Source: Neisseria lactamica (GTDB lineage Bacteria > Pseudomonadota > Gammaproteobacteria > Burkholderiales > Neisseriaceae). Taken from it: a stretch of DNA of 64,000 bases. Made by a program: the position numbers and the translations under genes. Under the pieces are notes generated by a model that saw nothing but the letters and a program-made list of their open reading frames with translations, was not told where the DNA came from and ran no database searches. Location: contig NZ_LR590477.1 of the NCBI RefSeq assembly GCF_901482445.1, positions 682,001-746,000 on the forward strand. Reading direction: 5' to 3'. Shown here in pieces: positions 8,878-18,132 of this stretch (positions within the stretch are counted from its first letter, which is position 1; each line of letters begins with the position of its first letter).

Positions 8878-10905
8878 TCACTCCGCCCCAAACAACATGC
8901 TTTCCTTAATATTCCGTATCCTATCCCTCAACACTGCAGCCTCTTCAAACTGCAAATCCCTAGCCGCCTGCTGCATGGCTTTTTCCAGTTTGGCGATTTC
9001 TTTAATCGCGTCTTCTTCGTTGTGGATTTCGCCGACTTTAACCTTGTTTTTGCCTTGTCTACGACCTTTGCCGCTGTCTTCTTCGTGGTACACGCCGTCG
9101 ATGATGTCTTTGACCTGTTTTTTAATCTGCTGCGGCACGATGCCGTGTTCTTCGTTGAATTTCATCTGTTTTTCGCGGCGGCGTTCGGTTTCGTCGATGG
9201 CGGCTTTCATGGAGTCGGTGATTTTGTCGGCGTACAGGATGGCGACGCCGTTCACGTTGCGTGCGGCGCGGCCTATGGTTTGAATCAGGCTGCGGTGGGA
9301 GCGTAGGAAGCCTTCTTTGTCGGCATCAAGGATGGCGACGAGGGAGACTTCGGGGATGTCCAAGCCTTCGCGCAAGAGGTTGATGCCGACGAGTACGTCA
9401 AACAGGCCGAGCCGTAAATCTCTAATAATTTCAACGCGCTCTACGGTGTCGATATCGCTGTGCAGGTAGCGAACCTTGATGCCGAGTTCGCTGTAATAGT
9501 CGGTGAGTTGCTCTGCCATGCGTTTGGTGAGGGTGGTAACGAGGACGCGTTCGCCTTTTTGGATACGGTCGTTGATTTCGCTCATTAAATCGTCGACTTG
9601 GGTGACGACGGGACGGATGATGATTTTGGGATCGACCAGCCCTGTGGGGCGGACGACTTGTTCGACCACTTGTCCGGCGTGTTCTTCTTCGTATTTGGCG
9701 GGAGTGGCGGAAACGAAGACAGTTTGCGGCATGACTTTTTCAAATTCGTGGAATTTGAGCGGGCGGTTGTCGCGGGCGGAAGGGAGGCGGAAGCCGTAAT
9801 CGACGAGGTTTTGTTTGCGCGATGCGTCGCCTTTGTACATGCCGCCGATTTGGGTGACGGTAACGTGGCTTTCGTCGATAAACATGATGGCGTTGTCGGG
9901 CAGGTAGTCCATCAGCGTGGGCGGCGGTTCGCCTTCTTTTTTGCCGGAGAAGTGGCGGGAGTAGTTTTCGATGCCTTTGCAGAAGCCCATTTCGTAAAGC
10001 ATTTCGAGGTCGAAACGGGTGCGTTGTTCGATGCGTTGTTGCTCAACAGGGCGTTGTTCGCGGGTGAAAAACTCGATGCGTTCGCGCAATTCTTCTTTGA
10101 TGGATTCGCAGGCGCGCAAGACGGTGTCGCGCGGGGTAACGTAGTGGCTGGACGGGAAGACGGTGTAGCGGCCGACGCGTTGGATAAGGCTGCCTGAAAG
10201 CGGGTCGAACATATCGAGGCGGTCGATTTCGTCGTCGAACAGGCTGATACGCAAGGCGTTTTCGGAGCTTTCGGCGGGGTACACGTCAATCACGTCGCCG
10301 CGCACGCGGAAGCTGCCACGTTTGAAGTCCAAATCGCCGCGTTCGTACTGCATGGAAACGAGCGTGGCGATGATGTCGCGCTGCTCGATGGTGTCGCCTT
10401 CTTTGACGGACAACACCATTTGTTGATACTCGGTCGGGTCGCCGATACCGTAAATGGCGGACACGGTGGCGACGATAATCACGTCGTTGCGCGTCATCAG
10501 GTTTTTGGTGGCAGAAAGGCGCATCTGTTCGATGTGTTCGTTGATCGCGCTGTCTTTTTCGATGAACAGGTCGCGGCTGGGCACATAGGCTTCGGGCTGG
10601 TAATAGTCGTAGTAGGAGACGAAATATTCCACCGCGTTTTCGGGGAAAAACTCACGCATTTCGGCATAGAGCTGGGCGGCAAGGGTTTTGTTGTGCGCCA
10701 TGATGATGGCGGGGCGGCCGCTTCGGGCGATGACGTTCGCCATCGTGTAGGTTTTGCCCGAACCGGTTACGCCGAGCAGGGTTTGATAGGCAAGGCCGTC
10801 TGAAAGCCCTTCGAGCAGGCCGGCAATGGCGGTGGGCTGGTCGCCTGCGGGCGGGAAAGGTTGGTGGAGTTTGAAGGGGGAATCGGGGTATCGGATGACT
10901 TCCAT
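8878..10905 (-). CDS. uvrB: UvrABC system protein B
   Basis: DNA damage-verifying helicase-like subunit of nucleotide excision repair; loaded by UvrA, it opens DNA around lesions and recruits UvrC. The 675-residue product has Walker A GVTGSGKT, the DNA-locking beta-hairpin (YYDYYQPEAYVP), the DEAD-like box DESH, helicase motifs V and VI (INLLREGLDIPE, QTIGRAARN) and the C-terminal UVR domain (LQFEEAAVLRDRI). The start is the ATG at 10905 (MEVIRYPDSPF); an in-frame ATG at 10977 comes from an uptake sequence and adds 24 unrelated residues. Confidence 0.96.
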   Translation of the reverse strand: MEVIRYPDSPFKLHQPFPPAGDQPTAIAGLLEGLSDGLAYQTLLGVTGSGKTYTMANVIARSGRPAIIMAHNKTLAAQLYAEMREFFPENAVEYFVSYYDYYQPEAYVPSRDLFIEKDSAINEHIEQMRLSATKNLMTRNDVIIVATVSAIYGIGDPTEYQQMVLSVKEGDTIEQRDIIATLVSMQYERGDLDFKRGSFRVRGDVIDVYPAESSENALRISLFDDEIDRLDMFDPLSGSLIQRVGRYTVFPSSHYVTPRDTVLRACESIKEELRERIEFFTREQRPVEQQRIEQRTRFDLEMLYEMGFCKGIENYSRHFSGKKEGEPPPTLMDYLPDNAIMFIDESHVTVTQIGGMYKGDASRKQNLVDYGFRLPSARDNRPLKFHEFEKVMPQTVFVSATPAKYEEEHAGQVVEQVVRPTGLVDPKIIIRPVVTQVDDLMSEINDRIQKGERVLVTTLTKRMAEQLTDYYSELGIKVRYLHSDIDTVERVEIIRDLRLGLFDVLVGINLLREGLDIPEVSLVAILDADKEGFLRSHRSLIQTIGRAARNVNGVAILYADKITDSMKAAIDETERRREKQMKFNEEHGIVPQQIKKQVKDIIDGVYHEEDSGKGRRQGKNKVKVGEIHNEEDAIKEIAKLEKAMQQAARDLQFEEAAVLRDRIRNIKESMLFGAE

Positions 10906-11014
10906 AATCTTGCCTGTGATACGTTTGCGGACAAAGCGTGTAGTAGGGATGGGTCGGAAACGTCTTTCAGACGGCATGGAATAAAAGACACTCCCGACCG
11001 TATGCCATCTGAAC

Positions 11015-11836
11015 TCAACCGCAATCCCAAGTGAATGCCGTTTTGGAGAAATCGCATTTTTCCAAATCTTCGGGCGCGATAAAGAAATTGCCGATGCCCA
11101 TATCGCCCCACATGATGTCTATTCCTTCGTTCTCATCATATTGGCTTTCCAATTGGAACAGCAGTTCATAGCCTTCCAAACTGCCGTCGCGCGGATCGTA
11201 TTGGGCAAAGCAGGGATAACCGCCAATACAGTGTCCCGCCTGATTGGAGGCTTCCCGATAGTTCTCGTAAAGCCGCCAATCGTTGTTACCCGTATCCGTA
11301 ACCCTTTCGAGAATCAGCTTGCGCATTTCCGGAAAAGTCCGATCGAAACGGTAATCGTCGAAAGACAGATATTGCGTCTCCGGTTCGGAAAAAACCATGC
11401 GGAATTCTTCCTCTGCACCAAACGGCAGACCGACTCCGAAATCCCCAAAATCGGAATATACCGGAACATCCGAACGCAAACCTTCCTGCCGCACTTCCCG
11501 ATGGTACAAAACACGGAATCCCTTTTGGGCGCGCAAGTCGTCGAAATCCATGCCCGACAAATCGTCGTAACCGTCGACAAAGAACTGGACGATGCCTTCG
11601 GTCGGATAGTCCGGCAGATGCGGCATTTGGGCAAAGTTGATTTGCGCCAACAAGGAAAGCGGTTGTCCTTGGGCGTTTTGGGGATATTCCATACCCTCCG
11701 GCAGATAAGGTCTGCCGCCGACCTTGCTGTCCCACAGTTCTACTGTCTCTTTCTTCAAAGAAAAACGCACGACGGGTTTTGCCGTGGCTGCTATTTTCTC
11801 TGCAAACGGTTCAAATTCCGGTAAAAAATCAGTCAT
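11015..11836 (-). CDS. DUF1963 (YwqG-like) family protein
   Basis: A 273-residue cytoplasmic protein of the DUF1963/YwqG family. Family-like segments are GGRPYLPEGMEYP near residue 45, LSLLAQINFAQMPHLP, GIVQFFVDG, and the C-terminal LLFQLESQ...MWGDMGIGNFFI. The biochemical role of the family is not established. The start at 11836 is chosen because GAGGA precedes it; the longer frame from 11893 runs through an uptake sequence. It follows ctp on the same strand, separated by a terminator. Confidence 0.8.
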   Translation of the reverse strand: MTDFLPEFEPFAEKIAATAKPVVRFSLKKETVELWDSKVGGRPYLPEGMEYPQNAQGQPLSLLAQINFAQMPHLPDYPTEGIVQFFVDGYDDLSGMDFDDLRAQKGFRVLYHREVRQEGLRSDVPVYSDFGDFGVGLPFGAEEEFRMVFSEPETQYLSFDDYRFDRTFPEMRKLILERVTDTGNNDWRLYENYREASNQAGHCIGGYPCFAQYDPRDGSLEGYELLFQLESQYDENEGIDIMWGDMGIGNFFIAPEDLEKCDFSKTAFTWDCG

Positions 11837-11858
11837 AACCTGTCCTCTCAAACATAAT

Positions 11859-11887
11859 ATGCCGTCTGAAACCCTTTCAGACGGCAT
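11859..11887 (-). terminator. Inverted-DUS terminator after the ctp gene
   Basis: ATGCCGTCTGAA and its inverse are separated by six bases, just beyond the stop of the protease gene. Confidence 0.75.
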
Positions 11888-11896
11888 CGTCAAAAC

Positions 11897-13372
11897 CTAC
11901 TTCTTATCTTTTTTGTCTTTATTTGAAACCGGCTTTTTCGCCGCCAGCCCCAAAGACTTCTGCCACTGTTCGGGCGACTTGACCAAATCCAAAGCCTTCC
12001 GCAACTGCTCGTCTTTGGCAGGATTGGGAATCCGCCTTGAAGACAAATCCTCGTCCTTTTTCTTTTTGCCTTTTTCTTTTGCAGCGGGCTTATCCGCATC
12101 TTTTTCAAGCGGCACGGCAAGGGTTTCACTGTTCACATCCTCGCCGCCCAATGGATTGCCGATGTGTCCGACCAAATCCGCCTCGCGGCTTTCAAAAATG
12201 CGTTCCTTATCCTTCACCTCGACATCCGGAACAATCCCCTGCGCCTGAATGGAACGATCGTTCGGCGTATAATACAGTGCCGTTGTCAGCTTGACCGCGC
12301 TGCCGTTGGACAAGGGAATCAAAGTCTGAACCGAACCCTTGCCGAAGCTCTGCGTACCGACGATGACCGCGCGTTTATGGTCCTGCAATGCACCTGCGAC
12401 AATCTCCGACGCGGAAGCCGAACCCGAATTAATCAGAACCGTCATCGGTATGGTTTTCAACTCGGCAGGAATGCCCGCCAAAGGATCGCCGCCCATACCG
12501 TACACATAATCCTCGGGAACGGCTTTCAGTACCATGCCGTCTTTGCCGTCGCGTCCTTTGGTGCTGACGACGACCGCTTCAGACGGCAGAAACGCCGCCG
12601 ACACGCCGACCGCGCCGGTCAAAAGCCCGCCGGGGTCGTCGCGCAAATCCAACACCAGCCCTTTGAGCGGCTTCCCTTTATTTTCCTTGACCAGTGCTTT
12701 TGCCGCCGCGTTCACAGCTTCAACCGTCCGCTCTTGGAACTGGGAGACGCGGATATAGCCGTAATCCGGCTCGAGCAGATGATGGCGGACGCTTTTCACT
12801 TTAATGATGGCACGCGTCAGATTGACAACGACCGGCTTGTCGGCATTTTTACGCGACAGCGTCAAAGTAATCTTCGTCCCCGGCTTGCCCCGCATTTTCT
12901 TCACCGCTTCGCTGACCGTCATCCCCCGCGTCGAAACATTATCGATTTTCACAATGAAATCGCCGCTTTTCACCCCCGCCCGTTCCGCAGGCGTATCCTC
13001 AATCGGCGAAACCACTTTGACAAAACCGTCTTCCTGCCCGATTTCCATCCCCAAGCCGCCAAATTCGCCGCTGGTCGATTCCTTCATTTCCGCATAACCT
13101 TTTTTATCCATATATTCGGAATGCGGGTCCAAACCGGCCACCATACCCTTCATCGCACCTTCAAACAAATCGGCATCGGGTTTGTCCTGATAGTAGTTTG
13201 CCTTAATCTGACCGTAAACCTCCGCCATCGTGCGGATGGATTGGACCGGCAGGACTTCGTTATCCCGCCCGTCCTTATCGGCGGCAAAACCCTGCACCGC
13301 CAGACTGACGGCCACGCCGCTGATTGCGCCCAGGGTATAAAGTGCGATTTTCTTAAAAACAGGTTTCGACAT
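11897..13372 (-). CDS. ctpA: Carboxy-terminal processing protease (S41)
   Basis: Periplasmic serine protease of the CtpA family that trims C-termini of exported proteins and peptidoglycan hydrolases. The 491-residue product has an N-terminal signal/membrane segment (residues 8-30), a PDZ domain (about 100-180), and the S41 domain with Ser/Lys dyad: Ser320 in GSASASE and Lys345 in SFGKGSVQ, spaced 25 residues as expected. The C-terminal tail is Lys-rich. It lies just downstream of the EnvC-like gene on the same strand; linkage of a Ctp protease with an M23-type protein is common in beta-proteobacteria and points to cell-wall remodelling. Confidence 0.92.
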   Translation of the reverse strand: MSKPVFKKIALYTLGAISGVAVSLAVQGFAADKDGRDNEVLPVQSIRTMAEVYGQIKANYYQDKPDADLFEGAMKGMVAGLDPHSEYMDKKGYAEMKESTSGEFGGLGMEIGQEDGFVKVVSPIEDTPAERAGVKSGDFIVKIDNVSTRGMTVSEAVKKMRGKPGTKITLTLSRKNADKPVVVNLTRAIIKVKSVRHHLLEPDYGYIRVSQFQERTVEAVNAAAKALVKENKGKPLKGLVLDLRDDPGGLLTGAVGVSAAFLPSEAVVVSTKGRDGKDGMVLKAVPEDYVYGMGGDPLAGIPAELKTIPMTVLINSGSASASEIVAGALQDHKRAVIVGTQSFGKGSVQTLIPLSNGSAVKLTTALYYTPNDRSIQAQGIVPDVEVKDKERIFESREADLVGHIGNPLGGEDVNSETLAVPLEKDADKPAAKEKGKKKKDEDLSSRRIPNPAKDEQLRKALDLVKSPEQWQKSLGLAAKKPVSNKDKKDKK

Positions 13373-13507
13373 TCTTCTTTAACTTTCTCTCTTGATTTCC
13401 CGAAAACGGAAACACAGCCATTGAAAACGTATTGAAAACGGCAGGGTTTGCAACGGGATGCGCCGCGCCGGACAATCCGCGCAAAACCTGCCTTTTTATT
13501 TTCCCGA

Positions 13508-15259
13508 TCAACGTATCCAGCTCGAAGGGTTCAACACCCGGCCTTGATAACGTATTTGCAGGTAAAGCCCTTCTTCACCGTCCGGCAGCGACCCGCTCGT
13601 GCCGATTTTGCTTCCCGCAGAGACCGGCTGCCCCTTGATGGCGGAAATTTCGCCCAAACCGGCATAAATACTGATGTAGTTATCGCCGTGATCGACCACG
13701 ACCACCTTGCCGTAGCCGTCCAATTCGTCCGCATAACTCACCGTTCCTGCCGCAATGCTTTCAACCGGTGCCGGTGCAGTGGAATAGAATACGCCTTTCC
13801 AAACATCGCCGCCGCTCCGGCTCTGCCCGAACAAGCCCGTCGGCACGCCGTCAACCGGTTTTTTCAAGCGTCCCTGCATACGGCTGAAACTGTCGGCGCT
13901 GCCGATACCCGTCGCCGGAGGGGCTTGGATGCTCCTGTCTTCGGCGGTCAGGTTGGACATTGCCCCGCGCCGCGCCGCCTCTTGCCCGGCTTTTTCGGCC
14001 GCCGCCAGTCTGGCTTCCGCCGCCTTTCTTTTGGCTTCGGCATCCCGGATGCGGCGTTCGGCTTTTTTCTGCTCCAAACTGCTCAAAAGATGGTTCAGTT
14101 GCCGCTCGTTTTCTTTCTGCTCCATCATCTTTTTGGCATCTTTGGCGATTTTGGCGTTTTGCCTGCGGCTCTCGGCCTGTTCCGCCGCATCGCTCACACC
14201 TTGTTTTTTCAGGAGTGATTGGACGTTTGCCTGAATCTTTTTCAAATACGCCAACTCGTTGTTGATTTTCTGCTCTTGCGCCGCCAAAGCCTTCTGCTGT
14301 TTTTCCAAATCTTTGACGACTTTGCGATTTGAATCGTTCACATAACGCGTATAACGCAAAAAGCGGTTTTTCTGACCCGGTTCGGCGTTTTTCAGGAACA
14401 GGGCGACCGCATTGGGCTGGCTGTTCTTATAACTGCCCGACACGAAGCGGGAAATCTGCGCCTCCGCGCCGGCAACTTCCGTTTTCAAACGGTTCAAATC
14501 GGCATTGAGTTTTTGAAACTTGTCCCAAGCCTCGCGCTGTTTGCGGTTGACGGAAGCCAGGCTGCCGCGCGCCCGGCGGATGCGTTCCTGACGGATGCGT
14601 TCCTCCTGAAGCTGTTCGAGCGAGGTGCTGACGCGGATTAGCAGCCCCTCGCCCTGTTTGAGCAGGGTTTTTTTGTTTTCGACATCGTTGGTGGCAGCGG
14701 AAACGGCGGCTTTCAATTCGTCGGAATCGGTTAGGGTTTGCCTGCCCGCCTGCCTTTTGTCTTGTTTTGCCGCTTTTCCGTCCTTGCCGGTACGGCTTTT
14801 CCCGTCCCTGTCTGCAGCACCGGTATCTTTATCGGCGGCTTTACTGCCTTTTCCCGCATTTTCGCCGTCCCTGCGCGTATTGTCCCGCCCTTTCGTCCTT
14901 TTTTTGCCGGACGGGTCTTTGGGCTGCGTTTTGACGTTTTTTCCGGCGGGTTCGGACACCGGTTTTCCGCGCACCTTTTTACGTTCTGCCGCCGCCCCTT
15001 TTTCCGCCGCTTTCCGGCTTCCGGCGGATTTTCCTGCTTCAGCGTTGTTTTTTGACGGCTTTTCGTCATCCGCCCTTTTGGCTTTCGCGGCGGCATTTTT
15101 GCCTTTGTCCTGTTTGCCGCCGGCGGCTTTAAGCTGTTCCTTTTTATTTTTCGCCTGTTTTTTTACTTCGGCGGAACGGTTGTGCGCCGTGTCGCCGGCG
15201 GCAACGGCGGGGGCTGAAAAGACAAGCATCAGGGCGAGCAGGAGGGGTTTGTATTGCAT
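13508..15259 (-). CDS. EnvC-like murein hydrolase activator with degenerate LytM domain
   Basis: A 583-residue exported protein: signal peptide (MQYKPLLLALMLVFSAPAVAA), a Lys/Ala-rich low-complexity stretch to about residue 180, a long coiled coil (about 200-450), and a C-terminal M23/LytM fold. In the LytM part the zinc-binding HxxxD is absent and the final HxH has become YLQIRY, so peptidase activity is unlikely. This matches EnvC/NlpD-type proteins that activate amidases during cell division. The start at 15259 is chosen because it gives the signal peptide; the frame extends to 15397 without one. It is probably co-transcribed with the protease downstream. Confidence 0.85.
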   Translation of the reverse strand: MQYKPLLLALMLVFSAPAVAAGDTAHNRSAEVKKQAKNKKEQLKAAGGKQDKGKNAAAKAKRADDEKPSKNNAEAGKSAGSRKAAEKGAAAERKKVRGKPVSEPAGKNVKTQPKDPSGKKRTKGRDNTRRDGENAGKGSKAADKDTGAADRDGKSRTGKDGKAAKQDKRQAGRQTLTDSDELKAAVSAATNDVENKKTLLKQGEGLLIRVSTSLEQLQEERIRQERIRRARGSLASVNRKQREAWDKFQKLNADLNRLKTEVAGAEAQISRFVSGSYKNSQPNAVALFLKNAEPGQKNRFLRYTRYVNDSNRKVVKDLEKQQKALAAQEQKINNELAYLKKIQANVQSLLKKQGVSDAAEQAESRRQNAKIAKDAKKMMEQKENERQLNHLLSSLEQKKAERRIRDAEAKRKAAEARLAAAEKAGQEAARRGAMSNLTAEDRSIQAPPATGIGSADSFSRMQGRLKKPVDGVPTGLFGQSRSGGDVWKGVFYSTAPAPVESIAAGTVSYADELDGYGKVVVVDHGDNYISIYAGLGEISAIKGQPVSAGSKIGTSGSLPDGEEGLYLQIRYQGRVLNPSSWIR

Positions 15260-15453
15260 GGTTCGGCTTTCGGAAAAAAGTTGGATAATGCTGAAGGCCG
15301 CGCGGAAGCGGCCGGACGTTTGGATTATACTGTCAGTTATGCCGTCTGAAAATGCCGTTTGCCCAATCTTGCCGCTTCTTTGCGCGGACGCTTGCAATCG
15401 GCACGAACAGCCTTATATTGCCCCGAGCGTCATTTTAATAACCTGATAGCCTC

Positions 15454-16011
15454 ATGAACAAACTCTTCCTTTTGCCGGCCGTTTTTTTATTGGCAGCCTG
15501 CGGCGATAATGAAACCGATAAAATCGGACGGGCAAGTACCGTTTTCAATATGCTGGGAAAAAACGACCGTATCGAAGTGGAGGGATTCGACGATCCCGAC
15601 GTCCGAGGCATTGCCTGTTATATTTCGTATGCAAAAAAAGGCGGCTTGAAGGAAACGGTCAATTTGGAAGAGGACGCGTCCGACGCATCGGTTTCGTGCG
15701 TTCAGACGGCATCTTCGATTTCTTTTGACGAAACCGCCGTACGCAAACCGAAAGAAGTTTTCAAGCGCGGCACGAGCTTCGCGTTCAAGAGCCGGCAGAT
15801 TGTCCGTTATTACGACCCAAAACGCAAAGCCTTCGCTTATTTGGTTTACAGCGATAAAATCGTCCAAGGTTCTCCGAAAAATTCCTTAAGCGCGGTTTCC
15901 TGTTTCGGCGGCAGCCTGCAAACCGATATGCCCCAAGCAGGCATTTCCGGCAAAACGATTGCCGGCGTCTGCATTATTTCCAACCCGATAGAAAATCCCG
16001 ACAAACGCTGA
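15454..16011 (+). CDS. creA: CreA family lipoprotein
   Basis: A 185-residue protein with a lipoprotein signal (MNKLFLLPAVFLLAAC, Cys16 in LAAC). The mature part matches the CreA family: KIGRASTVFN, DDPDVRGIACYISYAKKGG, a central FKRGTSFAFKSRQIVRYYD, and AFAYLVYSDKIVQGSPKNS. CreA proteins are small periplasmic or envelope proteins of unknown activity. It is transcribed divergently from the EnvC-like gene. An inverse uptake sequence lies within the coding region near 15710. Confidence 0.82.
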   Translation: MNKLFLLPAVFLLAACGDNETDKIGRASTVFNMLGKNDRIEVEGFDDPDVRGIACYISYAKKGGLKETVNLEEDASDASVSCVQTASSISFDETAVRKPKEVFKRGTSFAFKSRQIVRYYDPKRKAFAYLVYSDKIVQGSPKNSLSAVSCFGGSLQTDMPQAGISGKTIAGVCIISNPIENPDKR

Positions 16012-16025
16012 TATGTTTCGACACA

Positions 16026-16064
16026 CAGGACGACACATAAAGCGTCACCCTATGTGTCGTCCTG
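16026..16064. terminator. Perfect 14-bp hairpin after creA
   Basis: CAGGACGACACATA (16026-16039) pairs exactly with TATGTGTCGTCCTG (16051-16064) around an 11-base loop. No T run follows and it is not built from uptake sequences, so it may be a terminator or an RNA structure acting on yqgE. Confidence 0.55.
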
Positions 16065-16162
16065 ATTCGGAAGGGGTTACACCCCTCCCAAATAAAGTCT
16101 GATTCTACCGCCCCGAAGGACAGATGTCCGAGTGGCGGGGCTTCAACCGAAAAGGAAATACG

Positions 16163-16711
16163 ATGAACCTTTCCAATCATTTCCTCATCGCCATGCCCGG
16201 TATGGAAGATACTTTTTTCAAACAATCCGTCGTCTATGTCTGCAGGCATGACGAAGACGGTGCCGTAGGCATCGCCATCAACAAACCTTCCCCGATTACG
16301 ATGGACATGATTTTCTCCGCCACGGGCAAGAACATCCCCCTCCGAATGCGGCACGACAGCGTGATGATGGGCGGCCCGGTGCAGGTCGAGCGCGGTTACG
16401 TCGTCCACACGCCGGTCGGGAACTGGCAGCACAGCATCGCGGTTTCAGACGGCATCGCGCTAACTTCCTCCCGCGACGTGATTGAAAATATGTCCCGCGA
16501 GGGCGCGGTCGATAAGGCATTAATCAGCATCGGACATTCAAACTGGGGCAAAGGGCAGCTCGAACGCGAACTTGCCGACAATGCGTGGCTGACCGTTCCC
16601 GCCGACGAACATATCCTGTTCGACATCCCCTACGAACACCGTTACGCCGCCGCCTTTGCCAAACTCGGCATCGACCCCCTGGCTTTACACGGAAAGGCGG
16701 GACATGCATAA
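16163..16711 (+). CDS. yqgE: YqgE/AlgH family protein (UPF0301)
   Basis: A 182-residue conserved cytoplasmic protein of the UPF0301/AlgH family: LSNHFLIAMPGMEDTFFKQSVVYVC at the N-terminus (given here only as landmarks LIAMPGM and DTFF), GAVGIAINKPSP, MGGPVQVERGYV and IGHSNWGKGQLERE. The molecular activity is unknown; AlgH affects alginate and other regulated processes in Pseudomonas. The start at 16163 follows AAAGGAAA; an upstream in-frame ATG at 16124 adds 13 non-conserved residues. Its stop overlaps the start of yqgF by eight bases, an arrangement conserved in many proteobacteria. Confidence 0.93.
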   Translation: MNLSNHFLIAMPGMEDTFFKQSVVYVCRHDEDGAVGIAINKPSPITMDMIFSATGKNIPLRMRHDSVMMGGPVQVERGYVVHTPVGNWQHSIAVSDGIALTSSRDVIENMSREGAVDKALISIGHSNWGKGQLERELADNAWLTVPADEHILFDIPYEHRYAAAFAKLGIDPLALHGKAGHA

Positions 16712-17159
16712 AGCCCCAAAAGGAACGGCATTGGCGTTCGACTTCGGCGAAGCGCGCATCGGTGTGGCGCAAGGCGATGCGGAATTAGGGCTATCCCATC
16801 CTTTGAGCACCGTTACCGGCAGCAGCAACGATGAAAAGTTCGCGGCAATCGCCAAGCTGGTTCAAGAATGGCAGCCGCGTTATTTTGTCGTCGGACTGCC
16901 TGTCCATACCGACGGCACAGAACATGAAATGACGCATCTGTCCCGCAAGTTCGGACGCAGGCTGCACGGCAGGTTCGGGCTTCCCGTTTATTGGGTGGAC
17001 GAACGCCTCTCGTCCGTCTATGCGGAAAGCCTGCTTTCGGAAGCGCGGGTTTTCGGCAAAAAAAGGAAATCCGTTCTCGACCAAGCAGCGGCGCAAGCCA
17101 TCCTGCAAAGTTTTTTCGAGGGCGGCGCGGCGGAATATTTCAACGGACGGGACGGTTAG
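16704..17159 (+). CDS. yqgF: Holliday junction resolvase-like YqgF (pre-16S rRNA nuclease)
   Basis: RNase H-fold nuclease required for final processing of the 16S rRNA 5' end. The 151-residue protein has the first acidic motif in FDFGEARIGVA, then VVGLPVHTDGTE, VYWVDERLSSVYAE and a final DQAAAQAIL with the last catalytic Asp. The start at 16704 overlaps the yqgE stop, so the two are translationally coupled. The longer frame from 16656 lies inside yqgE and is not needed. Confidence 0.93.
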   Translation: MHKAPKGTALAFDFGEARIGVAQGDAELGLSHPLSTVTGSSNDEKFAAIAKLVQEWQPRYFVVGLPVHTDGTEHEMTHLSRKFGRRLHGRFGLPVYWVDERLSSVYAESLLSEARVFGKKRKSVLDQAAAQAILQSFFEGGAAEYFNGRDG

Positions 17160-17168
17160 GCGGCGCGG

Positions 17169-17825
17169 TTAACGCCCTACCGTAAAACAGGCGCGCACCA
17201 AGCCGTCCAGCTCCAATGCCAAATTGTCCCCCGCACCGATTGCGCCCACGCCGGAGGGCGTTCCGGTAAACACCAAATCCCCTTTCCCCAAACCGTAATC
17301 CGCCGCCAGCTTGTGTAAAATTTCCCGAATCGGGTAAATCATCAAACCGGTATCCCCGCGCTGTTTCAATACGCCGTTTTGTTTTAATGAAAACAACACC
17401 TTCTCGGGATCGCCGATTCTGTCTGCCGCCGCAAAATCCGACACGCACGCGGAATGCCTGAACCCTTTTGCCTTCAGCCAGGGCAGCCCCTGCGCCTTCA
17501 GACGGCATTGGATGTCCCGCGCGGTCAAATCCAAACCCACGCCGTACCCCGCCACGCATTCCAAAATATCTTCACCCTCGCCCATACCGTCTGAATCCTT
17601 ACCGACCAGCAGCACGAGTTCGCACTCAAACTGTACATCCCTGCTGAATTCGGGCAGCAAGATTGTGCCGCCGCTATTCAAAATGCTGCCTGACGGCTTC
17701 ATAAATACCACGGGTTCGGACGGTATTTCGTTTTTTAACTCTTCGATATGGGCGGCATAGTTCCTGCCGATGCAGAAAATATTGCCCACTCCGACCGCCT
17801 TTCCTTCTAAAAATACCGAAGCCAT
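17169..17825 (-). CDS. Fumarylacetoacetate hydrolase family protein
   Basis: A 218-residue protein of the FAH superfamily (YcgM/FAHD1 subgroup), which hydrolyses or decarboxylates beta-diketo acids such as acylpyruvates and oxaloacetate. The metal ligands appear as Glu pair in VQFECELVLL and Asp in GYGVGLDLTARD; the substrate loop FCIGRNYAAHIEE and the C-terminal GDLVFTGTPSGVG are conserved. The substrate cannot be told from sequence. It converges with yqgF with a 9-base gap. Confidence 0.88.
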   Translation of the reverse strand: MASVFLEGKAVGVGNIFCIGRNYAAHIEELKNEIPSEPVVFMKPSGSILNSGGTILLPEFSRDVQFECELVLLVGKDSDGMGEGEDILECVAGYGVGLDLTARDIQCRLKAQGLPWLKAKGFRHSACVSDFAAADRIGDPEKVLFSLKQNGVLKQRGDTGLMIYPIREILHKLAADYGLGKGDLVFTGTPSGVGAIGAGDNLALELDGLVRACFTVGR

Positions 17826-18132
17826 ATTACCTTCCTTTCAAACCGGGCAAACAAAAACAGGCAACGCCTGCCGCCGTCTGTTTTTCCTAGAAAATGTCTC
17901 TTTATAAAACATAAACGAGCCTTGCCCGGTGTCCATCACGGATTTGAATTTTCAAATCCATAACAGTATTTTCGGTTTTGAAATTTCCAAAGCAAAATTT
18001 TGAGGTTCTCCCCCAAACCGCTCAAACCTTTGTCATGTAAGGCGTAAACAGTTATTTTTTATAAAAAATATAAAAAAGACCGGGCTTTTGCTGTCAAAGA
18101 GAGCGTTTAAATGATTATTTAATGGCAGGAGA
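17826..18132. other. Intergenic region with a T-flanked hairpin
   Basis: No gene is seen in these 307 bases. AAAAACAG (17853-17860) and CTGTTTTT (17878-17885) can form a bidirectional terminator-like stem. The right part is very A+T-rich (TTTTTTATAAAAAA near 18055). Confidence 0.4.

Noticed and set aside
12164..13435. 423-residue open frame antisense to the protease gene
   Set aside because: Arginine/histidine-rich shadow of the S41 protease, which has its catalytic residues on the other strand.
16118..16160. tRNA-like GATGTCCGAGTGGC stretch before yqgE
   Set aside because: It recalls a Ser/Leu tRNA D-arm, but no acceptor stem, anticodon arm or T arm is present.
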